A DNA stretch of 64,000 nucleotides, from NCBI GenBank assembly GCA_965207805.1, contig OZ242312.1, forward strand, positions 1,922,001-1,986,000. Direction: 5' to 3'. Positions 24,965-33,753 of this stretch are shown one piece after another. The notes beneath the pieces were generated by a model. It was not told where the DNA came from. It worked only from the letters and a program-made list of their open reading frames with translations, and made no database searches. The position numbers were made by a program, and so were the translations under genes. The stretch's first letter is position 1. Each line of letters opens with the position of its first letter. Source of the stretch: Palauibacter sp965207805. GTDB taxonomy: Bacteria; Gemmatimonadota; Gemmatimonadetes; Palauibacterales; Palauibacteraceae.

Positions 24965-25795
24965 TCAGATGGGGAGAGAGAGCTGTTCGGCGTCGGCGCG
25001 GGCCCTCGCGAGGGCGACCACGTCGTAGCGGGGGCTGGGATCCTCCTGCGCGGCGGCGTCCAGCAGTCCATCGTATCCCGCCGGCGCGAGGCCTTCGGCC
25101 ACTCTTTCCAGCGCGAGTTCCCGGTCGTTGCACTCCTGGCTCAGGTGGGCGAGCAGGATCCCGCCCAGCCCGGGGTGCGCGAGTTCGCGCGCGAACTCGG
25201 CCGCGTGGCGGTTGGAGAGGTGCCCGCGACTGCCCCCGATCCGCTGCTTGACCCGCCAGGGATAGGAGGCGGCGCGGAGACGGTGCTCGTCGTGGTTCGC
25301 TTCCATGACGAGAAACGCGCACTCCCGGAGCACCACGCGGACGGGTGTCGTTGGTCTTCCGAGGTCCGTCGCTATCCCCACTCTCAGGCCCGTGGGTCGG
25401 TGCAGAACGGTGATGGCCACGGGTTTCGCGGCGTCGTGCGCGGTGGGGGCCGCCTCGATCGCGAGGTCGCCGATCTCGAGTCCGGTGAGCGGCAGGTCCT
25501 CGCATCGCTCCTGTCCGCGGAGGAGGGGAGCGCAGGCGCGGCGCGTAGGCGGGTTCATCGCGAGGCGCCAGCCCCAGCGACGGGCTCCGATGCCGGCGCC
25601 CGCGGCGTGGTCCCGGTGTTCGTGCGTGACGACGACGAGGTCGACCGCTTCCGGCTCCACGTCGAGTGCGGCGAGCCGGCGGGCGAGTTGAACCCCCGAG
25701 AACCCGGCGTCGACAAGCACGCGGGCGTGGCCGCCTTCCACGAGGAACGCGTTGCCGCGGCTCCCCGAGCCCAGCGACGCGACGGTGAGGCTCAC
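24965..25795 (-). CDS. WalJ/YycJ-like metallo-beta-lactamase-fold hydrolase
   Basis: 276 residues from GTG (complement of 25793-25795). N-terminal SLGSGSRGNAFLVE, the metal motif THEHRDHAAG (HxHxDH), then MEANHDEHRL and the terminal LLAHLSQECN match the YycJ/WalJ group of MBL exonuclease-like proteins. WalJ is linked in Firmicutes to coordinating replication with cell division, but the biochemical role is unsettled. The start overlaps the stop of the GlmU-like gene (GTGA), so it is the last gene of a three-gene minus-strand operon convergent with rseP. Confidence 0.85.
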   Translation of the reverse strand: MSLTVASLGSGSRGNAFLVEGGHARVLVDAGFSGVQLARRLAALDVEPEAVDLVVVTHEHRDHAAGAGIGARRWGWRLAMNPPTRRACAPLLRGQERCEDLPLTGLEIGDLAIEAAPTAHDAAKPVAITVLHRPTGLRVGIATDLGRPTTPVRVVLRECAFLVMEANHDEHRLRAASYPWRVKQRIGGSRGHLSNRHAAEFARELAHPGLGGILLAHLSQECNDRELALERVAEGLAPAGYDGLLDAAAQEDPSPRYDVVALARARADAEQLSLPI

Positions 25796-26988
25796 GAGCG
25801 GTGGGCCTCGTCCCAGACGTCGCCCAGCCAGTTCCGGAACGCCGGGGTTGCTTCGAGCCCCCGGCGCTCGACGACCCGGGCGGCGGTGGAGAGGAAATCG
25901 CCGCGACGGTGCTGCTCCAGGCGCGGGCCTCCTCCCCACGACAAGGGTTCTACCCACGGTGGCGGGGGCTCCGCTCCGAAGAGGCTCGAGCCGGCGCCGA
26001 TGACCGTGCCGGTCTCGAATCGAGTGCCGACGCCCGTCTTCACGTGATCGCCGAGCAGGCAGCCGAACTTCCGGAGTCCGGTGTCCCGCCGCGCGCCTGG
26101 GGGCCCCACCCGGATCGAGCCGTACGTGTGTTTGAGGTCGCTGTTTACCGTGGCAGCGCCGAGGTTGACCCAGCGGCCGACGTACGCATGTCCGAGAAAC
26201 CCGTCGTGCGCCTTGTTCGAATAGCCCAGCGTCGTGACGCGGTCGACCTCGCCCCGCACACGGGAGCAGGGCCCTCCCGAAAAGCGCGAGATATGGCCGC
26301 CGAGGAGCTGCGAGCCGGCCCCCGCATAGAGCGGCCCGCCGAGGCGGGTGCCGGCGCGGACCTGGACGCCGGGACCGAGTTCGATCGGGCCCTCGCGCGT
26401 ATCGAACAGCACGCCGGGTTCCACGCACGCCCCCTCGCCGAGGCGGATCGGCGCGTCGCCGAGGCGCCAGCAGCCGCTCGGCAGGTCCGGAGCCTCCGTG
26501 CCGGGGACGGTCGCCAGATCCGCGGCCAACCGGTCGGGTCCCGCGGACACGAGGTCCCACGGGTGTCGAAGCCAGGCACCGGATACGTCGCGGTGCGGCA
26601 GCTCGGGTCGGGGGTGGGGCGCGGCGAACCAGTCCGCTCGCGGCGGCTCTGTGTCGATGCCCAGGTGGACGCCCGCCAGCCGGTCGGCGACCCAGAGGTT
26701 GGCAGGCGTGTGGTTCCACGCCACTCCGAGCGAAGGCACGGCGCGGGCGTTCCAGACGGTACAGGGCGTGGACAGCCTGTCCGCGTCCAGGCAGCGCGGC
26801 GCTCCGGGTTCCGCGTATCGGCGCAGCCAGGGGCGCGTCACGTGACCGGCCACGCGCGTTCGCGCGACCCGCTCCAGCCGCTCACGCAATGTCCAGCGGC
26901 CGAAGACGAGTTCGCCGCACGGCCGGGTGAGCGCGAAGGGAGCCCATCCGTCCGCCCGCTCGTCGTCGAACATGACGAGCGTCGTCAA
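25792..26988 (-). CDS. GlmU-like sugar nucleotidyltransferase / acyltransferase (TIGR03991 type)
   Basis: 398 residues. The N-terminal part carries MFDDERADGWAPFALTRPCGELVFGRWTL, the signature of the alternative bacterial GlmU family, rather than the classic GGxGTRM loop. From about residue 190 a left-handed beta-helix with repeated short hexapeptides follows (VEPGVLFDTREGPIELGPGVQVRAG and onward, and NLGAATVNSDLK). By family it may supply UDP-GlcNAc in organisms lacking standard GlmU; here that is inference. A TTG at 26986-26988 overlapping the manC stop (TTGA) is taken as start; the ATG at 26971-26973 would trim the first strand. Confidence 0.78.
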   Translation of the reverse strand: MTTLVMFDDERADGWAPFALTRPCGELVFGRWTLRERLERVARTRVAGHVTRPWLRRYAEPGAPRCLDADRLSTPCTVWNARAVPSLGVAWNHTPANLWVADRLAGVHLGIDTEPPRADWFAAPHPRPELPHRDVSGAWLRHPWDLVSAGPDRLAADLATVPGTEAPDLPSGCWRLGDAPIRLGEGACVEPGVLFDTREGPIELGPGVQVRAGTRLGGPLYAGAGSQLLGGHISRFSGGPCSRVRGEVDRVTTLGYSNKAHDGFLGHAYVGRWVNLGAATVNSDLKHTYGSIRVGPPGARRDTGLRKFGCLLGDHVKTGVGTRFETGTVIGAGSSLFGAEPPPPWVEPLSWGGGPRLEQHRRGDFLSTAARVVERRGLEATPAFRNWLGDVWDEAHRS

Positions 26989-28031
26989 CGCGGCGGTTCG
27001 GAGGAGGAGGGGTCCGTGTCGATCTTTCCCAGACGAGCGTCGAGTTCCGCCGCCTCTTCGCGCGGCATCACGAGGAGTTCGCCGTTCGCCTCCACGATGA
27101 CGAGGCCCGAAACCCCGATGACCGTGGCCCGGCGGGACTCCGTCCACACGACGTTGTCCGCCGCGTCGATGAGACGGGTGGAGCCGACCGAAACGTTCCC
27201 GGCCTCGTCCAGCTCCCGGGAGCGCAGGAGCGCACTCCACACCCCGACATCGTCCCAGGCGAACCGGGCCTCGACGGCGGCCACGCGCTCGGCTCGCTCC
27301 ATCACGCAGACATCGATCGCGACCGGCTGGGCCCGCGCGAAGAACCCCTCCGCATCGCCGCGTTCCAGGGCGGGCCACGCTCCCGCGAGTTCGCGGGCGA
27401 AGCGTCGGGCGGCCTCGATCAGATCCGCCGCCCGCCACACGAAGATGCCGGAGTTCCACAGGAAGCGTCCCGACTTCAGGTACTCCCGGGCCGTGGCGGG
27501 CTCCGGCTTCTCCACGAAGCGCCGCACCTCCAGTGCGCCGGACGCGGTCTCTCGCCCGGTCTCCAGGTATCCGAATCCGGTCTCGGCACGGTCCGGTCGC
27601 ACGCCGACGCAGCACAGGTATCCTTCCCGGGCCGCCTGGAGCGCCGGCTGCAGCGTCTCCCTGAGCGCCCCCGCGGGCTCGATTCGGTGGTCCGCGTGCA
27701 TGGAGATCATCAGGGCTCCCGGCTGAGCCCGCTCGATCTGGGAGGCCGCCCAGACGAGGGCTGGCCCTGTTCCTCGCGCCTCGGGTTCGATGAGCGCCTC
27801 GACGCCCGCCGCGTCCAGGCTCGGGCGCATGAGTTCCGCCAGGCGTGCGGCCGCGACGACCCGGACGCGCGGGGCGCCCACCAGCGCGACGGCACGGGCG
27901 AGCGTGTCGTCGATGAGCGGGTCGGGGCCCGCGAGAGGCAGGAGTTGCTTGGGACGGGCCGGGGTCGAGGCGGGCCAGAACCGGCGGCCGATCCCGCCCG
28001 CGAGGACCGCGCAGTACGCCTCGAGGTGCAC
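26985..28031 (-). CDS. manC: Mannose-1-phosphate guanylyltransferase
   Basis: 348 residues, the single-domain type without the C-terminal isomerase. The nucleotide-binding loop AVLAGGIGRRFWPAST and the PKQLL motif are at the N terminus. RFVEKPEPATAREYL, NSGIFVWRA and FAWDDVGVWSALL follow in the expected order. It makes GDP-mannose from GTP and mannose 1-phosphate for surface glycans. It is the first gene of the minus-strand operon and is divergent from the lipoprotein gene across a 193-bp gap. Confidence 0.93.
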   Translation of the reverse strand: MHLEAYCAVLAGGIGRRFWPASTPARPKQLLPLAGPDPLIDDTLARAVALVGAPRVRVVAAARLAELMRPSLDAAGVEALIEPEARGTGPALVWAASQIERAQPGALMISMHADHRIEPAGALRETLQPALQAAREGYLCCVGVRPDRAETGFGYLETGRETASGALEVRRFVEKPEPATAREYLKSGRFLWNSGIFVWRAADLIEAARRFARELAGAWPALERGDAEGFFARAQPVAIDVCVMERAERVAAVEARFAWDDVGVWSALLRSRELDEAGNVSVGSTRLIDAADNVVWTESRRATVIGVSGLVIVEANGELLVMPREEAAELDARLGKIDTDPSSSEPPR

Positions 28032-28188
28032 CGACAGAGCCTCCCTCCCGTCCTCCGAACCGCCCTTCGCGTGCGCGGGATCTTCCCGCCGCGGGCCGGC
28101 CGCGACGCGGCCAAGCTACGGACGCCGCGGGTGGCGCGCCACGTTGCCGATGCGGCCGGCCGATCCCGCTTCGTCCCGGTGATTTTTC

Positions 28189-28218
28189 TTGCCCGAGTCT
28201 CCCCCGGGCGACAGTTTT
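28189..28218 (+). promoter_or_regulatory. Predicted promoter for lipoprotein gene
   Basis: TTGCCC at 28189-28194 and AGTTTT at 28213-28218, 18 bases apart (CAGTTT with a 17-base spacer is equivalent). The ATG begins 6 bases after the -10 and no Shine-Dalgarno sequence is present, so a leaderless mRNA is predicted. Confidence 0.45.
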
Positions 28219-28224
28219 CGCGCC

Positions 28225-28797
28225 ATGCTCCCCCGACACCGAATCTGCCTGCCCGTACGGCTCGGAGCGCTGGTCCTCGCGCTCGCCGCGACCGCCTGCG
28301 ACGATCCGTTCGATGCCTTCCTCGGCGATGTTCCGCTCACGCCGACGGAGGTCACGCTGTATGACTACGTAACGGGTCGCCTCGAAGATCCGCCGGCCTT
28401 CGACATCGTACTCGCGGTTCCGGCCCGCGTGGACCAGACGCTGAACTGGGATTTCCTCTTTCAGATCCGGGACGGGACGCCGGAGCTCGTCCCCTTCTCG
28501 GCGGTCGCGGACAGCGTAACGGACGCGGGTCTGCAGATCACCGGCGAACGTTTCGATTCCGTGCTCGAGGCGCCGGAGGGCGGGTACACCCTGAACGTGC
28601 CCCTCCAGGTGCAGCCGGGAGACGTGCTCATCGCCCGCAGTCGCGTCGACCCGAACAATTTTCTCGCCTGCAGCCGCTATGCGAAGCTGCAGGTTCTCTC
28701 CATCGATGCCGAAGAGCGAACGATCACGTTCCGCCATCTGGTAAACCCGAATTGCGGAGATGTCGTCCTCGAGCCGGGAACGCACGGTTCGCTGTGA
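28225..28797 (+). CDS. Predicted outer-envelope lipoprotein, function unknown
   Basis: 190 residues. A basic, hydrophobic signal peptide ends in LALAATAC, with Cys as the predicted lipidated residue near position 24. The mature part is mostly polar and beta-rich, with two further cysteines in FLACSRYAK and NPNCGD that could form a disulfide. I recognise no domain. It has its own predicted promoter, is divergent from manC, and is followed 33 bases later by serS. The earlier in-frame TTG at 28189 lies in the -35 element, so ATG 28225 is taken. Confidence 0.75.
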   Translation: MLPRHRICLPVRLGALVLALAATACDDPFDAFLGDVPLTPTEVTLYDYVTGRLEDPPAFDIVLAVPARVDQTLNWDFLFQIRDGTPELVPFSAVADSVTDAGLQITGERFDSVLEAPEGGYTLNVPLQVQPGDVLIARSRVDPNNFLACSRYAKLQVLSIDAEERTITFRHLVNPNCGDVVLEPGTHGSL

Positions 28798-28830
28798 CGC
28801 CCTGTCCGGCCGATTCCGCCCCGCATCGAC

Positions 28831-30153
28831 ATGCTTGACCTCAAAATCCTCCGCGACGACGCCGACCTCGTCCGCGACGCCATGCGGAAACGCGGCGACG
28901 AGCACGCGGCGGGACTCGTGGAGGAGACGTTGCGTGCGGATGAAGTCCGCCGCCGCCTGATCCGGGAGGTGGAAGTCCTCAAGGCCGAGCGGAACACGGC
29001 GTCGAAGGCGATCGGCGCCGCGAAGGGCAGGGGTGAGGACGCATCGGCGGAGATCGAGGCGATGCGCCGTGTGGCCGCCCGGATCAAGGCGCTCGACGCG
29101 GACCTCGCACGCACCGAGGCGGAACTGCGCGATCACCTCCTTCAGATTCCGAATATCCCGGATCCCCGCGTCCCGCCCGGCGAGGAAGGGGAAGGGCCGA
29201 CGGTCGCGGAATGGGGTGCCCCGCGGAAGGACCAAGTACCGCCGCACTGGGTCCTTGGGGCGACGCACGGCTATACGGATCCCGGCGGTTCCGCGCTGCC
29301 GGGAGGACGGACGCCGTCCCTGGATATCGAGCGCGGGGCGAAGATCGCGGGCTCCGGCTTTCCGCTCCTCGTCGGGGGCGGCGCCCGCCTCAGCCGCGCG
29401 CTCGTTCAGTTCATGCTGGACCTCCACGTCCGCGAGCACGGATACCTGGAGGTCCTCCCCCCCCTCGTCGTCTCCCGGGATTCGATGATGGGGACCGGGC
29501 ACATCCCCAAGTTCGAGGAAGATGCCTACCGGACGGATCCCGACGACCTCTTCCTTGTGCCCACGGCCGAGGTGCCTCTCACGAACCTGCACCGGGGAGA
29601 GATCCTGTCCCAGGGCGACCTGCCGCTCGCATACGTCGCGCACACGCCCTGCTTCCGGCGGGAAGCCGGCGCCGCGGGTCGCGATACGCGGGGGCTCCTG
29701 CGGGTTCATCAGTTCGACAAGGTGGAGATCGTCCGCATCTGCCGGCCCGAGGACTCGGAGGCGCAACTCGAGCTGTTGACCCGCCACGCGGAGCGGGTGC
29801 TCGAACTCCTGGAAGTCCCGTACCGCCGGGTCCTGCTTCCGCTGGGCGATCTCGGATTCGCGAACGCGATCACCTACGATCTGGAGATCTGGGCTCCCGG
29901 CGTCGAGGCCTGGCTCGAGGTGTCCAGCTGTTCATCGTACGGAGACTTTCAAGCACGGCGCTCCGATATCCGCTTCCGGCCCGAGCGCGGCGGACGCCCC
30001 GCCCACGTGCATACGCTGAACGGTTCGGCGCTTGCCCTCGCCCGGCTCATCGTGGTGTTGCTCGAGACCGGCTTCCGCGAGGGCGAGGGGATCCTGCTGC
30101 CGAAGATTCTCCACCCCTATCTCGGGTTCGAGCGGCTCGAGTTCTGCCGGTGA
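28831..30153 (+). CDS. serS: Seryl-tRNA synthetase
   Basis: 440 residues. The N-terminal long coiled-coil arm that holds tRNA-Ser spans residues ~1-105 (starting MLDLKILRDDADLVRDAMRKRG). Class II motifs follow: TAEVPLTNLHRGEI, FRREAGAAGRDTRGLLRVHQF, LEVSSCSSYGDFQARRS and NGSALALARLIVVLLE. Full length and intact. The TGA overlaps the GTG of a histidine kinase (GTGA at 30150-30153). Confidence 0.97.
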   Translation: MLDLKILRDDADLVRDAMRKRGDEHAAGLVEETLRADEVRRRLIREVEVLKAERNTASKAIGAAKGRGEDASAEIEAMRRVAARIKALDADLARTEAELRDHLLQIPNIPDPRVPPGEEGEGPTVAEWGAPRKDQVPPHWVLGATHGYTDPGGSALPGGRTPSLDIERGAKIAGSGFPLLVGGGARLSRALVQFMLDLHVREHGYLEVLPPLVVSRDSMMGTGHIPKFEEDAYRTDPDDLFLVPTAEVPLTNLHRGEILSQGDLPLAYVAHTPCFRREAGAAGRDTRGLLRVHQFDKVEIVRICRPEDSEAQLELLTRHAERVLELLEVPYRRVLLPLGDLGFANAITYDLEIWAPGVEAWLEVSSCSSYGDFQARRSDIRFRPERGGRPAHVHTLNGSALALARLIVVLLETGFREGEGILLPKILHPYLGFERLEFCR

Positions 30154-31379
30154 TCCGGCTCTGGAACCGGCGCGGCGGCGCGCTTCTGCTCGCGGTGCTG
30201 TCCACGGGCGTCCTCGTCTGGTCCGCCATCTTCTCGCGTCAGCAGGCGGAGGAACGTCGGCTCGACGCCGCGGTCCTGGGGCAGTTGACGGCGATCAGCA
30301 CCGCGGCCTCGGCGGGCAACCTCACGGTCGAGGAACAGATCGAACTCTGGAACCAGGCCTCGAACCAGGTGATCGCCCAGGTGCGGCGGCTTCAGATCCC
30401 GATCGTGATCACCGACACGCTGGGCAACCCGAGCAGTTGGGCGCATCTGCCCGACGACTTCCCGCTCGGCCCCGCGGGCACACCGGACGACCAGGCGCTG
30501 CGTGAATTCGTGGCCGAGCTCGATGCCCTGCGGCCGCCCTTCGAGGCTCCCGGCCTGCAGATCCACTTCGGCGATCCCGAGTTCACGAGCCGCCTCCGCC
30601 TGATCCCGTGGCTGCAGGCGGCGTCGCTCCTCGCGATCCTCGGCAGCGGCGGTTGGCTCCTCTTCCTCTCCTTCCGCGGCGAGCGCGAGCGTATCTGGTC
30701 CGCCATGGCCAGGGAATCGGCGCACCAGATGGGGACCCCGCTCAGTTCGCTCGTCGGCTGGCTGGAGGCGCTCGAGGCCCGTCCGCGCCCCACGGGCTCG
30801 GAGGTGGGGCAGCCGGACCTCATCGACGAGATGGCGGCGGACGTCACGCGCCTGCAGAAGGTGTCGCGTCGCTTCGAACTCATCGGCCACAAGCCGAAGC
30901 TCGAGCCCATGTCCATGCGTGCCACGGCCATCCAGCTCCGGCAGTACTTCGAGGCCCGCCTCCCCACGCTCTCCCGCACCGGCAAGATCGAGATCGCGGT
31001 GGAGATGGAACCGGAGTCGCCGGACGTGCTCGGCAATGCGACGCTCCTGGAGTGGGCGTTCGAGAACCTGATCAAGAACGCGATCGACGCGCTGGCCCCG
31101 GCCGGCGGCCGGATCGTGATCTCCCACCTCGGCCCGAACGGCAAGCGTTCCGTGTTCCGGGTGCTCGACACCGGACCGGGGATCCCGCCCGCCCTCCGAG
31201 ACAAGATCTTCAACATCGGCGTCACGACGAAAAAGCATGGCTGGGGCGTCGGCCTGTCCCTCGTGCGGCGCATCATCGAAGACATGCACGATGGTTCCAT
31301 CCGCCTCGAGGACACGGGGCAGGGCGCGAGCTTCCGGATCGAACTCCCGCGTTACCGTCCCGGGAAACGGGGGACGTGA
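30150..31379 (+). CDS. Sensor histidine kinase
   Basis: 409 residues from GTG 30150. A membrane helix near residues 8-25, a ~115-residue extracytoplasmic region, and a second helix near residues 152-172 precede the kinase core. The H box is ESAHQMGTPLSSL with the phospho-acceptor His. The ATPase domain has EWAFENLIKNAIDAL (N box), DTGPGIP and GWGVGLSLVRR. There is no receiver domain and no adjacent response regulator; it sits between serS and uvrD. The signal is unknown. The much longer open frame upstream (to 29211) lies in serS and is non-coding in this frame. Confidence 0.9.
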   Translation: MIRLWNRRGGALLLAVLSTGVLVWSAIFSRQQAEERRLDAAVLGQLTAISTAASAGNLTVEEQIELWNQASNQVIAQVRRLQIPIVITDTLGNPSSWAHLPDDFPLGPAGTPDDQALREFVAELDALRPPFEAPGLQIHFGDPEFTSRLRLIPWLQAASLLAILGSGGWLLFLSFRGERERIWSAMARESAHQMGTPLSSLVGWLEALEARPRPTGSEVGQPDLIDEMAADVTRLQKVSRRFELIGHKPKLEPMSMRATAIQLRQYFEARLPTLSRTGKIEIAVEMEPESPDVLGNATLLEWAFENLIKNAIDALAPAGGRIVISHLGPNGKRSVFRVLDTGPGIPPALRDKIFNIGVTTKKHGWGVGLSLVRRIIEDMHDGSIRLEDTGQGASFRIELPRYRPGKRGT

Positions 31380-33736
31380 GGGGACTCCGCCTCAACCCGG
31401 AGCAGCGGGACGCGGTCGAACACGGCGAAGGGCCGCTGCTGGTCCTCGCCGGCGCGGGCTCCGGCAAGACACGGGTCCTCACGGCGCGGGCCGCCCGGCT
31501 CATCGAGGAGGGGCTGGAGCCGACGCGCCTTCTCGCCGTCACCTTCACGAACAAGGCCGCCGGCGAGATGCGGGAACGGATCGAGGGGCTCATCGGCCGT
31601 TCCACGCGGGGCCTGTGGATCGGCACGTTCCACTCGGTCGCCGCGCGCATCCTTCGCATCGAGGCCCCGCACACCTCCCGCACGCGTGCCTTCACGATAT
31701 ATGACGAGGATGACTCCATTCGAACGCTGAAGGACGTGATGGAGTCGGTGGGCTACGACCCCAGGCGTTGGGCGCCTCGAGCCCTGCGCGGCCGGATCTC
31801 CAGCGCGAAGAACGCGCTCATGGGACCCGCAGAGTACGAGTCCGAGGCCTTCGACCTGCTCTCGGAGGTCGTGGCGAAGGTCTATCCGGCGTACCAGCGC
31901 GAACTCGCGCGGCGCAACGCCTACGATTTCGACGACCTCCTCTTCGAGACGGTGCACCTGCTCGAGACCGTGGACGGCGTGCGGGATCGCTACGCCGCTC
32001 GCTTCGCCTACGTGCTCGTGGACGAATACCAGGACACGAACCACGCGCAGTACCGGATGGTGAAGGCGCTGGCCTCTAGACACGGCAACCTGTGCGTCGT
32101 GGGGGATGACGATCAGGCGGTGTACGGATGGCGCGGGGCGGACATCCGGAACATCCTCGACTTCGAGGCCGACTTCCGCGGCGCTCATGTCGTGCGGCTG
32201 GAGCGCAACTATCGCTCGACGGGGTCGATCCTCGAGGTCGCGAACGCCGTCATCTCCCGAAACCTCGCGAGGAAGCCGAAGCGGCTGCACACGGAGCGGG
32301 AGGCCGGCGATCCGATCGAGGTCGTCCGCTGCGATGACGAGCGGGCCGAGGCCGCGTGGGTCTCGTCGCAGATCGGGGCCGGCCGCGGCGCGCGCGGTCT
32401 GAACGAGTTTGCGGTGCTGTACCGGACCAACGCCCAGTCGCGGGCATTCGAGGAGGCGTTCCGGCGCGCCGGCATTCCGTACCGGATCGTTGGAGGCGTC
32501 CCGTTCTACGAACGCCGCGAGGTGAAGGATGTCATCGCCTACCTGCGCCTTCTCGTGAATCCGGCGGACGACGCCGCGTTCCTGCGGGCTGTGGGGTGGC
32601 CTCGGCGCGGGGTCGGAGCGAAGAGTCTGGAGCGGCTGGAGGAACTCGCCCGTGCGGGCGGCAACGCGGGTGAGACCGTCGAGCCCCTCGCCCTGGTCGC
32701 GGCCCGGGCGCGGCACGAGGACGGCCTGCCGAAGATGGCGGCACGCGGCCTGAGGCGGTTTGCCGACGGACTCGCCGACGTGCGGGCTTCGCTCCCCGCC
32801 TGCAGCGCCCGGGAAGCGCTCGAGGCATGCGTGGCCACCTTCGGCCTGGCCACGGCGCTTGCCGAGGAGGAGGACGGCGCAGACCGCCTCGAGAACGTGA
32901 GCGAACTGTTCGCCGTGGCGGAGGCGTTCGAGCGCGACGATGTGGAGGACGCCGTCGACGAGGCCACGGATCTCGAGCTGTTCCTGCAGTCCGTTTCGCT
33001 GCGGTCCGACCTCGATGAGGCGGACTTCGACGGCGAGGCCGTGACGATGATCACGCTGCACAATGCCAAGGGGCTCGAGTTTCCCGTGGTGTTTCTGGCC
33101 GGGCTCGAGGAGGGCCTCTTCCCCCTGTCGAGGGCGATGGAGGCACCGGGCGGGCTGGAAGAGGAGCGGCGTCTGTTCTACGTAGGCGTCACGCGTGCGA
33201 TGGACCGGTTGAGTCTGACGTACGCGGACCACCGCTGGCGGGCCGGGATGGCGAGCCGCTCGGCCCCCTCGAGCTTCATCGATGAACTCCCGGAGGAACA
33301 CGTGCTGCCTCGGCTTGCCGCGCCGCATTGGAGGCGGCGTCGCGCGCGGGACGGCCGCGGGATGGGCGGCCGTCCGCGGGGGGGAGGGGAGCCGGGTGCG
33401 TGGTCCCGGGCCGGGGATGCGGATGGAGGGGCTGGCGCGGTGGAGCCTGACCGCTCCTTCGCCTGGCAGAAGAGGGTGGGGGGTGGATCGGGCCGCGGCG
33501 GCGGCTCCGGCCGGGATGGCGCGTCGGGACCTCCCGGCGAACTCGAGTATGACTACGACGATTCGCAGGTGCCGCTCGCGCTCGCCCCGGGTGTACGTGT
33601 GATACATCCACGCTTCGGGGTCGGCGAGGTGCTGCAGGTGTACGGTTTTGGGAGGGAGGCAAAGGCCGACATCGCGTTCGAGGAGGTCGGCCGGAAGAAA
33701 GTCGTCGTCGCGTTCGCCGGGTTACGCCCCGCGTAG
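31376..33736 (+). CDS. UvrD/PcrA-type 3'-5' DNA helicase
   Basis: 786 residues, superfamily 1A. Motif I LAGAGSGKTRVLTAR, motif II VDEYQDTNHAQ, GDDDQAVYGWRGAD, LERNYRS, and late motifs TLHNAKGLEFPVVFLAGLEEG and YVGVTRAMDRL are all present. Residues ~655-725 are a Gly/Arg-rich, low-complexity linker. The last ~50 residues (VIHPRFGVGEVLQVYG) form the Tudor-like C-terminal domain of PcrA that contacts RNA polymerase. Roles are nucleotide excision repair and replication-transcription conflict resolution. GTG 31376 overlaps the kinase stop. Confidence 0.94.
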   Translation: MRGLRLNPEQRDAVEHGEGPLLVLAGAGSGKTRVLTARAARLIEEGLEPTRLLAVTFTNKAAGEMRERIEGLIGRSTRGLWIGTFHSVAARILRIEAPHTSRTRAFTIYDEDDSIRTLKDVMESVGYDPRRWAPRALRGRISSAKNALMGPAEYESEAFDLLSEVVAKVYPAYQRELARRNAYDFDDLLFETVHLLETVDGVRDRYAARFAYVLVDEYQDTNHAQYRMVKALASRHGNLCVVGDDDQAVYGWRGADIRNILDFEADFRGAHVVRLERNYRSTGSILEVANAVISRNLARKPKRLHTEREAGDPIEVVRCDDERAEAAWVSSQIGAGRGARGLNEFAVLYRTNAQSRAFEEAFRRAGIPYRIVGGVPFYERREVKDVIAYLRLLVNPADDAAFLRAVGWPRRGVGAKSLERLEELARAGGNAGETVEPLALVAARARHEDGLPKMAARGLRRFADGLADVRASLPACSAREALEACVATFGLATALAEEEDGADRLENVSELFAVAEAFERDDVEDAVDEATDLELFLQSVSLRSDLDEADFDGEAVTMITLHNAKGLEFPVVFLAGLEEGLFPLSRAMEAPGGLEEERRLFYVGVTRAMDRLSLTYADHRWRAGMASRSAPSSFIDELPEEHVLPRLAAPHWRRRRARDGRGMGGRPRGGGEPGAWSRAGDADGGAGAVEPDRSFAWQKRVGGGSGRGGGSGRDGASGPPGELEYDYDDSQVPLALAPGVRVIHPRFGVGEVLQVYGFGREAKADIAFEEVGRKKVVVAFAGLRPA

Positions 33737-33753
33737 CAGTCCGTGCCCCGCCG

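Noticed and set aside
24944..26047. A 367-codon plus-strand frame opposite the WalJ-like gene
   Set aside because: Antisense to a protein with an intact HxHxDH site; no recognisable content.
28032..28188. manC promoter on the minus strand (TAGCTT, complement of 28113-28118)
   Set aside because: The -10 shape is good but no convincing -35 lies 16-19 bases upstream.
25792..29787. A 1331-codon open frame on the minus strand
   Set aside because: Only its last ~400 codons are real (the GlmU-like gene). The rest runs antisense to serS and the lipoprotein gene and out of frame through manC; long stop-free shadows are expected at this GC.
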